Shown here in pieces: positions 1 through 10,566 of a DNA stretch of 64,000 nucleotides. The number at the start of each line of letters is the position of its first letter. Position 1 is the stretch's first letter. A program made the position numbers and the translations under genes. The stretch lies in contig JASANG010003922.1 of the NCBI GenBank assembly GCA_030248215.1, positions 88,501 through 152,500 of the forward strand, read 5' to 3'. The notes beneath the pieces are model-generated. The model had not been told where the DNA came from and did not search any database. It worked only from the letters and a program-made list of their open reading frames with translations. The DNA comes from Enoplolaimus lenunculus (lineage: Eukaryota; Nematoda; Enoplea; Enoplida; Thoracostomopsidae).

Positions 1-1742
1 TTGGTCGTATTGACCTGTACGGGATCAGCGGAACTTGACATATATGATATTACCGGTTTACTGTTCGAACCATCAGCACAATTAATATATTTAGACGCAG
101 TAAGCTGCAGTGACTGAATGGTTGAATTTATGCCCAACATATTGCTAACGCTCAATAATCCGGGGTCAATTGACTTTGAGTGAAAATGTTTCGATCCACT
201 GTAACCATTGTTTTCCATTGACAACAGGCCTGCGTTGTACTCTAACGGTGACGCTTCACTTAACATGGCTGATAAGTTATCGGAATACAATGGAACACGG
301 GTAATTTTGATGTGGTTAATATTGTTATCGACATCGGTTTGAATATTATTGGTACATGTCGTTTGACTGTTATTAATCATTAACTGTTTGTTTGTTACGT
401 TAGACAGTTGAGCGTTATTGGTCGTAATTTGACCATTTGGTGAATACATCGAGCCTTCTATGCTATGCTCATCGGGCGACTCATAATAACCGCCTGGACT
501 ACCATAAAAATGAGCAGGATGCCGAATGACTACTTCATTTTGAATTTCATTAGCAACACACGGGGCTCGAAAATGAACAGCAGGTGGCGAACAAGAGCTT
601 GTTGACATGGCTGAGACACGACCGAAATCCAAGACTCGATTTGAATTCAATTTAGCAATGCTTGATTCCGGCATTAGCCCATGGGTTAAACCGGACACGC
701 ATGACATAGACATTAACTTGTCACAGTTTGGTGAAGTGTAGCAATTGTGGTCTTGTGCTAATGTTGAGGTATTACGGTACCCGTTTTTTCGTTTTCGAGC
801 CACTCGTGTAGTCTTCGAGATGCGTTTTACAGCTGTTCTTCTTACCGATCTTGATTTCGATGGCTTACGCAGCGGTGGCCCGATACCACTCATCAGCTTT
901 TGCTCCGATAAATAAGACTGATCCGCAGGAGGCACCAAAAACGATTGTTCATCGCTGGTGTTAGCATCATCCACACTGTAGTTGTCATGACGAACCTTAA
1001 CCGTGTTTCTCCTCGGAAACGTATATCCACGCGCAATCAATTCGTCACGGGTGATTTCGTGTTTTCGCAAATGCATCTCAGTGTGACATTTCAGTGAATT
1101 TTTCCACTTAAACGTCATTTGACATACAGGGCACGTGAACGGCTTGTACTCACAATGGATTCGCTTGTGATTCCACAGGGTTGACCGCCGATTGAAGTAG
1201 CGATCACAAATGTCGCAATGAAACGGTCTATCACCAGTGTGCGAATTGCGATGTTCGTCGAGTTCCATTTTCGATCCAAATAGCGCCGGGCAAGCGTCAC
1301 AAGTGTGCTGTTTACGGCGACCGCCGCTACTAGCCGCCGAGCCTGGGCTACAAAGACCTTCCAAGGGCGGCGCTGTGGTGTTAAATTGGTTGGCTCCGGA
1401 GCCTAGCTTATAATGCCGGCGAACAACAACGCGAGGTGCTACGGATTGACAATGTTTGTGTTGCACCGTTTGATTTGGAGAACCCGATATTTGATTTTCT
1501 TTCAACACAGGGTTTGAATCAACAGAATTTGTTGAGGTTTTAGTTGCTAAATCTAACGAGGTTGTGGAGTTGGTAGCGGTCGTAATGAGTAAACTGTCAA
1601 CAAACTGTGTAGTATCTGTAGCTGGCAAAGTTGAACATAGCGTTTCGTTGCCGTTCAATTTTAGAGACAATGTATCGTTGAACGCAACGTTATGTATGTT
1701 TAATTGATACAGTGACGGAGATATACTATGTTGTTTTAACAT
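1..1742 (-). CDS. C2H2 zinc-finger protein, N-terminal 580 codons (3' end outside window)
   Basis: The frame is open from the ATG at 1742 to the left edge with no stop and no evident intron; an in-frame stop lies just upstream of the ATG, so this start is the first possible. Three classical C2H2 fingers lie in a row: C148/C151/H164/H168, C176/C179/H192/H196 and C204/C207/H220/H224. The first two are joined by a TGDRPF linker typical of DNA-binding fingers. Around residues 285-315 is a Lys/Arg-rich stretch (VRRTAVKRISKTTRVARKRK) that could be a nuclear signal. The rest is Ser/Asn/Thr-rich and looks disordered. By family the product should be a nuclear sequence-specific transcription factor; target and orthology are unknown. 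The missing C-terminus could hold more fingers. The last frame codon is split by the window edge. Confidence 0.85.
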   Translation of the reverse strand, partial: MLKQHSISPSLYQLNIHNVAFNDTLSLKLNGNETLCSTLPATDTTQFVDSLLITTATNSTTSLDLATKTSTNSVDSNPVLKENQISGSPNQTVQHKHCQSVAPRVVVRRHYKLGSGANQFNTTAPPLEGLCSPGSAASSGGRRKQHTCDACPALFGSKMELDEHRNSHTGDRPFHCDICDRYFNRRSTLWNHKRIHCEYKPFTCPVCQMTFKWKNSLKCHTEMHLRKHEITRDELIARGYTFPRRNTVKVRHDNYSVDDANTSDEQSFLVPPADQSYLSEQKLMSGIGPPLRKPSKSRSVRRTAVKRISKTTRVARKRKNGYRNTSTLAQDHNCYTSPNCDKLMSMSCVSGLTHGLMPESSIAKLNSNRVLDFGRVSAMSTSSCSPPAVHFRAPCVANEIQNEVVIRHPAHFYGSPGGYYESPDEHSIEGSMYSPNGQITTNNAQLSNVTNKQLMINNSQTTCTNNIQTDVDNNINHIKITRVPLYSDNLSAMLSEASPLEYNAGLLSMENNGYSGSKHFHSKSIDPGLLSVSNMLGINSTIQSLQLTASKYINCADGSNSKPVISYMSSSADPVQVNTT

Positions 1743-2530
1743 TGACAGTTTCAATTGTGATTATATATTTTGTGTTAATTGTTATAAGCATAATTAGCTA
1801 AAATAAATACAAGTAGCCGCGAAGCCTCGCAGGTTTTCTCAAACATTTAAGGTTAACGGCTTAGGCAAACTGCAAACCCTTAAATACAAGTAAGTGATAG
1901 ACTACTGTATACTTCCGCCAAGTTTAAGGTTAACGACTTAGGCAAAACCTTTTACACACGTAACACAGGGACTCTTGGAGAGTTCTCGTACATTTAAAGT
2001 TAACATTTAGGCTTAGGCAAGGAAGGTTGTTCCTGAACATAAACCAAAGCGTATGCAATGAAGAGTGTACGCGAGCTAACATGAGGCCTAATATAGCATT
2101 CCTACGCAATAATTTGGCTTGTATTTGAGCTAAGTCTAGCTCAAGCTTAGAATTTGTGGTAGACTATACTATATCCTAAATAGACCTAGAGTCTGTATGC
2201 TAAGCCCAAACATATTACATATTTCAGGATTCCCATCCTCACAACTTTGTATCGACACGGATATTTTATGTTGTGTTCTTGACAAGAACGTGACATCAAT
2301 TTATTCTTAAATTGAAATCAAAACCAAGTTTCGTACGTATATTTAAAACAAGGCTTTCCGATGCTTAAGCATAAACCTTTATCTAAGTCTTTGCATGAGC
2401 CCCTATGCTTACGGCTAAAACCAATCTTTAACCATATTTAGGGAATACACAAGAATTTAATTTTGCAATTCCATTCCTCAAATAAACACAGATGAAATAG
2501 TTCGAAATATCACCGGCTTCATGATGTAAC
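1743..2530. other. Upstream flank of the zinc-finger gene with short repeats
   Basis: No coding sequence is recognised. Three imperfect copies of a short motif (TTAAGGTTAACGRCTTAGGC) sit near 1848, 1922 and 1994, about 70-75 bp apart. The stretch probably holds the promoter and 5' UTR of the zinc-finger gene read leftwards from 1742, but no clear TATA box or initiator can be assigned. TTAGGC-rich words recur here as in many repeats of this window. Confidence 0.4.
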
Positions 2531-2539
2531 TTCGCACAC

Positions 2540-3420
2540 GCTCGTGAGTGCCTTCCAAAAATATACCCTTAATTTGATTAACGAAACACCCAGGAGCGTA
2601 TTCCGTGAGTTACCCAAAGCACTCTCTATACTCGTATGCCACATTCTTAATCACCAAAACTTTATGCATCACACCTGCTTCATGATACATAGTCCACTCT
2701 GTTGCAGTCAATTGCGCCTCTAAAGCCGGTACTAAGTCAGTAAAATGACGCTTGGATTGTTCAGATACCCGCTCATATGCATCCTTAGCCCGATCTTTTA
2801 AACAAGCAGGTAATAGCTTAAGTTTCATGTTATCATCTATTAAACGGGCACTACAATAAGTATTGAAAGTTTCAATCCAAATTTTAAAATCGGAGCCAGT
2901 AAAATCCTCACAAAAAAGGCAGTATGCGTTGGGAAATTCAACCAAAATCGTAACTTAATCCTCTTAATCCATCATCTGCACGGTTAGCAAGATCTTTCAC
3001 AACCGCATCTAGCTGGGCTATGTTCCGAGATATATTATCCATGTTTGGATTGCACAACACAAGGTGGGAGTTATTATCGAGGGGTTCAGAAAATTCAGAA
3101 TCGTCGCCACTAGATTCTAAAGCACCAGCACTACGCAATTGGTACCGCTCCGTAATTTTTACAATGAAGAGAACGCTCTTCAACAGGGAAAAGGCTTGCA
3201 CTTGGTCAAAATTCGCAGTCAAAGTTCGTTTACCGGTTAGGAAAACTGGTGTCTGGGTGGGGACCTCCAAATGAAACGTCGGTCGCACGGTCGACACTCG
3301 TGAGTGCCTTCCAAAAATACACCCAGAATTTGATTATTAAATCCCAGAAGCGTATTCTGTAAGTTACCCAAAGCACTCTCTATACTCGTATACCACTCTC
3401 TTAATCATCAAAATTTATCC
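2540..3420 (-). mobile_element. Fossil gag fragment of an LTR retrotransposon, broken
   Basis: Two adjoining open stretches on the minus strand (about 2610-2945 and 2938-3297) resemble a gag capsid region. The clue is a segment of the type F-x-x-W-x-x-x-F followed by K-L-x-x-LPACLKDRAKDAY, as in Ty3-like gag proteins. No protease, reverse transcriptase, integrase or terminal repeats were found beside it, so this is a broken remnant. About 120 bp at 2540-2660 is repeated in the same orientation at 3293-3415 with roughly 80-85% identity, which looks like an internal duplication. Age appears moderate. Family assignment is from the overall pattern only. Confidence 0.5.
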
Positions 3421-4365
3421 TTCACAATAAATAGTACAATGATGCAAACCATAGCACAAAGTTTTAGTAATGCTAACCACGATATAAACGGATAGTAAAC
3501 ATAACGGAAACGAAATAGATACCGAAAACAGGTACCTGATTGCGTCCTGATTCGAAAATTTTTTTACCAAAACGGACAAAAGTCCTCATTTTTCTATCAC
3601 TAACAGAGAAGAATTTCAGGATTATATACAAAAATAGATGGAACAAGCAGTCCCTGAAAGGGTCCCAGAAACGGGGCACGCTTGTCCACCGCCGTACTTA
3701 GCGGTACCCTGTCCTTTGGGGAACCATCACGTTGACTTGAGTGTCCTTACACCATAGGCACAGCACTGCGCATGTCCTGTATGAATCAGATTTATACGAC
3801 CTAATATTAGATAGCATGCGTTTCATAATTGTATATAGTATGCGTTTGTATCATTCTGCAAACCTTTGCTTGAACGAGTACCAAATCTAGGAGATACGTT
3901 TGCTTTGGAATTTGTTTTGTGTCAACCGAAAATAAAGGTTATGCGACTGTGCGGCCGCAAAAGAGCAACACTCAATGTTTTGATGCAAACTTTAAAACCT
4001 ATTTTCGCGGTAATACGCGTGAAGTGTTTGCATAATTCTTTACTTATTGTTTTATAGCTTGTGAGAGTAAAACGGTTCAAGCAAATTGTTGAGGACTGAA
4101 AAAAAACTGGCTCGCGTTTAATGGAACATTTGCACAGTGCAAATATTAACATATATTGCAACCCATCTCGATCAGGAATATTAAACGACACCGATTTGTA
4201 TTCAAAAGAAACCGAAACGCTAATCAGGTCACCATTTAACTAGCGTTGTGGGGTTACACTAATAACAAAGCTCCAATTTGTTCCATAAAAAACTGCAGCA
4301 AATTGTTATCTAAAATACCTAAATACTACAAGACCAGATATTCAAGAAAAGCACATTGTAAAATC
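3421..4365. other. Gene-free stretch with a fragment of a hAT-type repeat
   Basis: No gene is recognised. At about 3478-3540 the words ATAAACGGATAGTAAACATA and ACGGAAACGAAATAG resemble the interior of the CAGGGTGTAAACGG miniature elements found elsewhere in this window (for example 35299-35632), so a truncated copy is likely. The remaining bases show nothing clear. Confidence 0.35.
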
Positions 4366-4439
4366 TATACCCCGGGGTTCCCGGACAGATGCCCGCCCGA
4401 CAAAAGATCATCCGGATAAAACACAGTCCTTACAAAAGG

Positions 4440-4800
4440 CCGCTGGACAAAAGGCTGCCTGGACAAAAGGCCGTCCGGATAAAAGGCTGTCCGGACAAAA
4501 GGCCGTCCGGACAAAAGGCCGTCCGGACAAAAGGCCGTCCGGACAAAAGGCCGTCCGGACAAAAGGCCGTCCGGACAAAAGGCCGTCCGGACAAAAGGCC
4601 GTCCGGATAAAAGGCCGTCCGGACAAAAGGCCGTCCGGACAAAAGGCCGTCCGGGCAAAAGGTGTTCCGGAGAAAAGGTCGTCCGGACAAAAGGCCGTCC
4701 GGACAAAAGGCCATCCGGACAAAAGGCCGTCCGAACAAAAGGCCGTCCGGAAAAAGGTCGTCCGGAAAAATACGGTCTGTATAAAAAGCTGCCTGGCAAA
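4440..4800 (+). repeat. 16-bp tandem array, left arm
   Basis: About 22 copies of GGCCGTCCGGACAAAA. The centre (about 4489-4650) is nearly perfect and both edges are degenerate, as expected if unequal exchange homogenises the middle. It forms the left arm of the foldback-like element. Confidence 0.9.
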
Positions 4801-5109
4801 ACTGAATTAAACCACAGGCTATCAAGCAAGCAACGACACGCTAAATGGAGGTTGAGCGATTTGAATATATAAGCAATATAAACCTTGCCATATCATAGCG
4901 AGCATTTGTTTTTGTTTTTTATTTGTTGTTGTAATCAAAATCTAAACATGCAAATGCAAGTTCTTTTTGCGTTTTGATCATTCACAAACTCTCCATCCCC
5001 TAAAAATCACCAGAAACTATTTTATAAATTAAATGATTGTAGTACAAATCATAAATAGAAAACGAATTTGCACAAAATCAATAGTTAGGACTGCTTTGCA
5101 ACTATTCTA

Positions 5110-5400
5110 TGTAACTACAAAAAATTCCCATAAGTCTCGGTTTCGGTAAGTCTCTGTATTTGACAGGCTCGGTCTCGGTCCCGGTTTTTTGAGCCTAGGG
5201 AATTTGGAACCGAAACCAGAAGTCGAATGATTCAGCGAATGTGATATTCTGAAATAACACAAAAAACTGAAAAGCATTAAAAATAATTGATTTTGAAAAT
5301 TTTAAATTTCCGATGATGACGAAAAATTGACCGACGCTGTCTGTCTCGCCAGGCAAGTCTCGGTCTCTGGTTATCATTGAGACCGACCATCCCTGGACAT
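5110..5400. repeat. CTCGGT-rich dispersed repeat inside the foldback spacer
   Basis: Words such as AAGTCTCGGTTTCGG, GGCTCGGTCTCGGTCCCGG and AAGTCTCGGTCTCTGG recur here. A related block lies at about 37220-37300 (GAGGCTCGGTTTCAG, TTTTTTGAGTCTC) inside another element. This looks like a separate degenerate miniature element inserted in both hosts. Ends are not clear. Confidence 0.4.
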
Positions 5401-5461
5401 AGCGTAAAAATATACTGTTTGGACCATATGTGCCAAGACGTATTGTTCACACGTTGGATGT

Positions 5462-5775
5462 TGTTATCCGGACAGTCTTTTGTTCGGAAGGCCTTTTGTC
5501 CAGGCTGCCTTTTGTTCGGACGGATTTTTGTCCGGATGGCCTTTTGTCCGGACGGCCTTTTGTCCGGACGGCCTTTTGTCCGGACGGCCTTTTGTCCGGA
5601 CGGCCTTTTGTCCGGACGGCCTTTTGTCCGGACGGCCTTTTGTCCGGACGGCCTTTTGTCCGGACGGCCTTTTGTCCGGACGGCCTTTTGTCCGGACGGC
5701 CTTTTGTCCGGACGGCCTTTTGTCCGGACGGCCTTTTGTCAAGACGGCCTTTTGTCCGGCGGCCAGCTGTCCGGT
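5462..5775 (-). repeat. 16-bp tandem array, right arm (inverted)
   Basis: About 19 copies of the same 16-bp unit in the opposite orientation (GGCCTTTTGTCCGGAC). The core at about 5530-5740 is essentially perfect. Together with the left arm it could form a hairpin of more than 300 bp. Confidence 0.9.
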
Positions 5776-5799
5776 CACTGGAATTTTCATTCATTTTAA

Positions 5800-7050
5800 A
5801 AGAGACGGCCTCCAGGCTGTCTCAAAAATAGCCATTTGGCATGTACTCACCTATCCATGGTACAACCTGTTTGTACACGCCTCTGGTAAACGACAATTGT
5901 AGCAAATGGACAACTAAGAACATTTGCATATACAATGAAGTTTATGCGCACTAAATACTGCATCTTTTCGTGGCTTTATTAGCTTTATAGATAATTGTTA
6001 GCCGCTCTTCTTCAGTAACTTGATTTTGCCGAAACAAAAACAGGAACGGGAATTTGAAGTAATTAATCGCTGAATCAGCCTAAATACAAGCAAAAACACA
6101 AGTCCAGTGTTGGCTGGACCCCTAAGTTGCACCAATCGGAACAGGAAATAAGGAAAAGCCATGATTGCAAAAAAGCCCAAACCAACTATAAAATGTAGAC
6201 CTGTCCGGCCATGCATTATGAAATTTTATTCCCTCAGTGAACGGAAAATGCGACTATTGCGAGAAATTGTACTAAAATTCGGCATTTAACTGCAACTAGT
6301 GTTGTGCAATTGCCACATTTCTACTTGCTGATTTAGGTGGGGCGGTAGCCTAGTAAATTGATTCATATACAATAAACAAGGGCGTAGCCAGGAAGGTTTC
6401 AGGTGTCAACTCGTCCAGTTTGGGCTTAGAAATTTATTTAAATATACTGTATCCGGCTTGTTTACAACTAAAAAAATTTTCCTGCGGCTTTATTTACGTT
6501 TCACCTAAATATTTGTGACATTTTGCTTCAATGAATCCTAGCCTGTTGTGAAACTGTAGGCAGATTTCGTAGCTATGACAAACAGACATCTTAAACCTCA
6601 ACTAACTTCATTCATTTTGAACCTAACCTAGCTACAAAAATTGTTACTTATAAAAATCCTCCTTGATCTGTGGGAAAATCTGGGATGATTTAATCCGATT
6701 ACATTATTATTATTACTTTTATTATTGTCAAAATATGGTTTACAAATACTCCAGTGAATTATTTAACTATATTTTTGTAAAAAGCGATGAAACTTAGAAC
6801 ATCAGAAGCGCTATATTTGACGAATCTGACTACACGAACTGTTTAGAATACAACTCCAACCAAAGTGGTTTCAACTAGTGATTCAATCTTAAGTGAACAT
6901 AACGATAACAGTAGACAACATTTCAGATTTCAGCTAGAACTGTTTCAAATCGAAATTCAAATATGGCTAAAAACATTACAGTAATGATGTTACTATGAGT
7001 TTAGCTTTTTTGCGATAAGCAATTACTGGCAGGCCGGCCAATACTTTTGG
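5800..7050. other. Gene-free AT-rich stretch
   Basis: No gene, tandem array or clear element ends were found. A short phrase at 6380 (GGGCGTAGCCAGGA) resembles the terminus of other dispersed repeats but cannot be extended. Open frames here are short and unlike any family I recognise. Confidence 0.4.
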
Positions 7051-7825
7051 CAGGGCGTAACCGTATATCCTTTTCCGTTTCCGTTATAGAAGTACCGGCA
7101 ATTTTGTTATTTTTATGCTCAAAAGTGAGATTGCAAATCACATATATCTCGCAATTTTTCTTTAGATATGCTGCGATTGTTAAAATGAAATAAAAATTAA
7201 GAAATTCATCCAAAATCTTAAAACTTCAATGCATCCGCTATTTTTTAAATTTTACCAAGCCCGATAAATATTTGCATACTGTAGTGACCCGAATAAGAGG
7301 GGTAACTAATATTTATTTGGCCTTTCCAGAGGTACCCCCTGTTATTAGGTTACGGACTGTTATTTAGTTTTAGCCCACGCCCCGCCACCCTACGTTACTG
7401 ATATATCCGGTACTACAACTATCCGTTGAATTAAACGTTTATTTGTCTTGTTTCAATAGCTTGAGCGATAATGCACGGTTACACTTAAAATGTACTATCC
7501 AAACTTAAGTACGATTTAAAGAATCGAACTCAAATTATTTGGTTCTGGAGTCATTTATGCGCTACAATTAGGGATAATTGATATTTATAGACTCTAATTA
7601 AGCTTTAGAGACTATCTGCTTACGGACTCTTATTAGGGATACATACTCCTATTGATTGCGACCCAAAATGGCGACCCCCTCTTATTCGTGTCATTACAGT
7701 ACCTCAATTGTGTTGGCAGAAAAATAAAACATCTTTGAAACTTTTATACTTCAATATCTGTTTTCCGTTTCAGTTATTTTGATCACTATACGTTTCTGTT
7801 ATCTTTACAATCCGTTTACACCCTG
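7051..7825. mobile_element. hAT-type miniature element, CAGGGTGTAAAC subfamily, with a nested insertion
   Basis: The left end reads CAGGGCGTAACCGTATATCC and the right end CCGTTTACACCCTG. The flanking octamers ACTTTTGG and ACCTTTGG match at 7 of 8 positions, as expected for an aged hAT target duplication. Subtracting the nested element at 7279-7699 leaves about 350 bp, close to the 334-bp relative at 35299-35632. There is no transposase, so it is non-autonomous. Confidence 0.75.
7279..7699. mobile_element. Miniature element with CTGTAGTGACCC ends, TA target, copy 1
   Basis: The inverted ends read CTGTAGTGACCCGAATAAGA on the left and, in reverse complement of the right, CTGTAATGACACGAATAAGA, both followed by runs of G. 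Both ends abut TA, and the host hAT element resumes cleanly on either side, which supports TA as the target. Other copies are at 16406-16752 and, as a fragment, 61963-62040. A TA target with short inverted ends suggests a Tc1/mariner-like relation, but that is inference. Confidence 0.7.
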
Positions 7826-7829
7826 ACCT

Positions 7830-9140
7830 TTGGCCGCCCGGTTCCTGGCCGGTGCACAACAATAATGTTTACACGTTTACAAACAAAACAAAATCACTTT
7901 AAAGCATATAAATTTAAACACCCACCTTGTTAAACGAACAAATGGTTGAACACGACTTTATTTCTATGACATGACAAGACTCATCCTCAATATTTACAGT
8001 ATCAATCTATACAGTTTAATGAAACGAATATACGACCAGATCCTAAAAACGCAACAGGTAATCAGCGACATTGCTTTCTGAACACTATAATTAATAATTT
8101 TAATTTAAATACAATACTTTCAACTTAGAACAGCGAAACTGCAAAAAAAATTGTTACGTGGGCGATTTCAATAACGCTGGCGGCTTGTTCAATGCATCAA
8201 ATATATCCATCACTAAAATTTGCTAATTCAACGTGCAACAAAAGTGCAAAACAGTGACGAATCGAGAAAATTCTAACGGGAGACACGCGATATAGGAAAA
8301 AAAGCGAGCCCGCAAGAAACCAAACGCAATGTTAACAGTAAATCTTAACACAAAATTTCGTTCTTGATCCCTATTGGTGGCCGTAGGTCTGTGTGTCTCC
8401 TAGGATCTGCCAACGTGTTAACACATATAACTTCACCGTTTTAGCAGGTTATTAATTACACTCTTTAAATAAATTATTTTAATAAAAACAAGCTCAGTTG
8501 TATCGATTTTCAGTCCTGTCGCGTTCTTTTCCTACGCAAAACTATATAGTTAAGTTTATATCTGAAAGTTACAACTCAGTGCCGTGCCGACAAATTGCTA
8601 TTGATGGGTGCCAGCTCCGAAAACACGACTAAAACATTTTGAATTGAAGAAAAAATTGAGAAAATCATGATGCTTGTAAACCAAGAAAAATCGTTTCCTC
8701 ACAGAAATTAATACGAATGAAAAGAATTTCCCCTGGCCCTCATCTCAGTACGTTTCTCAGTTACAATACAATACTGCGTAGTAAAACTATCAACATTCTT
8801 CCACAATTTGTGCATATATGCCCACATATCGCTCGTAAAATTTTCAATGCAAAACTGCATGCATAACAGCGCAACTGTGTCGATATTGGGACATGAAAAT
8901 ACACGATGTTGACTGTACATACAAAGTATTGACAACTGAAATACTAGACAGATTTTAGTATACGCCAAACTTTAACATGGGCATTGCATATATGAAATAG
9001 TTAGCGACTTATACTAATACTGCGCCTACACGCCGAAATGTCATCGTCGTTGTCAGACGCGTATATATGTCGTAGCCCAAAAAGTAAATTCAGCTCAATT
9101 TTAAATTGGATTGATTGGTTACTTCGTAAACTGTATTGGC
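7830..9140. other. Gene-free stretch
   Basis: No gene, array or element ends were recognised. Base composition is AT-rich like the introns elsewhere. The frame at 8708-8968 has no family resemblance. Confidence 0.4.
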
Positions 9141-9335
9141 TAAGTTTTATTTGTCACACTTTTTGACAAAAATTTTTTGGGTCCCAAGGGAGGACCTTGG
9201 GACCTTAAAAATAGAATTTTTCAAAAATTCAAAGTTAGGCGTGGAATGATCAGGGGAGGTCATGAGTCGAAACATTTCAGGCAAAGGTGTGCTGGGGGAA
9301 ATAAGTGAGAAGATACCAAAATTAGGCCCCAAAAT
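9140..9335. repeat. Dispersed repeat related to 60175-60290
   Basis: The block shares AAATTTTTTGGGTCCC-like and GTGGAATGATCAGGGGAGGT phrases with 60175-60290 (GTGGAATGATCATGGGAGGT), in the same order and spacing. It is probably an older dispersed element; ends are undefined. Confidence 0.5.
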
Positions 9336-9792
9336 TGTGCACGGTAATAGATAATACGAATAACAAATTATATCCCTTATAACCAAATCGGTTAAATATT
9401 TAGATTTGGGTAGTAGCTTGGGACAATAAGCGTCAGCCGGTAAACTACCATTACCAAATCGACAGGCGACAAATGCAACTTCATCGGAGAAAAAATTACA
9501 TTATGGGCTATCCCAACTCTTAACTCTGCCTTGGACTAGCTCAACTCGAAATTAGGTTGAATTACGGCATGGGCTACAGCATTTTATTATATTTTATATA
9601 TCACGAAGTAATAAATGGATATTTTTTCCATCCAAAATTTTCCCCAAAAAGGCGTTTTACATACTTAATTTTCCGTGATTGCTCGCTGTCAAAAAATTAC
9701 ATGAAACTTTACCATCTATTCTATGCCTCTCTTGTTAATCAGATGTACATTAATAACAGGTCCCGGAAGCATGGTGATTGTAAACGCCTTCC

Positions 9793-10164
9793 TAAGGTGT
9801 AACCGGATACCCGTTTCCGGTAAAAACCGGTGTGCGCTTCCGTTTCCGTTATAAAAATAACGCAAATTCTGTTGTTACGTTCAAAATTAGTTACAAATCA
9901 CGTATATATCTTACAATTTTTCGTTACAGATATACTACAATATTGTTCAAAATGAAACAAAACTTCCGAAATTTATCGAAAATCTTAAAATTTCATGCAT
10001 CCGCCATTTTTTAAATCTTTAAAAAAACCCAGTGAAAACGCGCGCCTCAATCGTGTTAGCAGAAAAATAAAACATTTTTGAATCTTTGACCGAAAATTTT
10101 TCTCAGTTTTCGTTTATTTTGATCACTTCCCGTTTCCGTAATTTTTACAATTCGTTTACACACA
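9793..10164. mobile_element. hAT-type miniature element, CAGGGTGTAAAC subfamily, diverged copy
   Basis: The left end (AAGGTGTAACCGGATACCCG) and right end (CCGTTTACACACAG) are decayed forms of the subfamily termini. The interior (TTCCGTTATAAAAATAACGC; CAGAAAAATAAAAC; TTTTGATCAC) aligns with 7051-7825 and 35299-35632. The flanking octamers GCCTTCCT and GCCTTCGG match at 6 of 8, so this copy is older. Confidence 0.6.
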
Positions 10165-10389
10165 GCCTTCGGCCCGTAAGGCTGCGACTCGAATCCTGGT
10201 TGAAATATGTTTTTATACGCAACAATAAATATTCATATGCGAAGGGGTTAATTATATCGTAGCCCAAGTCGTAATTCAGCAACAATTCTGAATTAGGCTA
10301 AGTAGTCTAAATCGGAATAACGATATGGACTAGCCCAACGCGGAATCATGTCTGATAAAGTTGTGTTTTCTGATTGATTACTTGGCCCA

Positions 10390-10526
10390 TGTAAAAATTA
10401 GGTGCGGAACGTTTTTCTGTGGGGCTGCAATAGCGTAAGCTTAAAGCATTAGGCTAATTTTTTTGCACGGCTCAAGCTTAGGCTTAGGAATATGCTTATA
10501 CTACTGTTCCGCCCCATTTCTTTACA
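10390..10526. mobile_element. TTAGGC-containing miniature element, TGTAAAGAA ends
   Basis: The left end TGTAAAAATTAGGTGCGGAA and right end GTTCCGCCCCATTTCTTTACA are inverted versions of each other. The interior is rich in GCTTAGGCTTAGG. The same element appears twice near 61.3-61.7 kb, and a ragged relative lies near 24.0-24.15 kb. Confidence 0.6.
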
Positions 10527-10566
10527 TTGGCCGATTATACTTGATAGTCGTAAATTCTGATTGATT

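Larger units (their letters stand above)
4372..5785. mobile_element. Foldback-like element with inverted 16-bp-repeat arms
   Basis: The left arm (about 4380-4800) is an array of the 16-bp unit GGCCGTCCGGACAAAA. The right arm (about 5465-5775) is the same array in reverse complement. The outermost ends also match as inverted repeats: the left begins CCGGACAGATGCCCGCC and the right, read inward on the other strand, CCGGACAGCTGGCCGCC. About 660 bp of AT-rich sequence separates the arms. Long terminal inverted repeats built from tandem repeats are the hallmark of foldback (FB-like) DNA elements. No transposase is present, so it is non-autonomous. No convincing target duplication was found. Because 16 is not a multiple of 3, every frame through the arrays stays open; those frames are not genes. 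Confidence 0.65.

Noticed and set aside
4365-5902. Several 100-150 codon frames on both strands
   Set aside because: They are translations of a 16-bp tandem repeat without internal stops. They occur in all frames and have no splice or start context.
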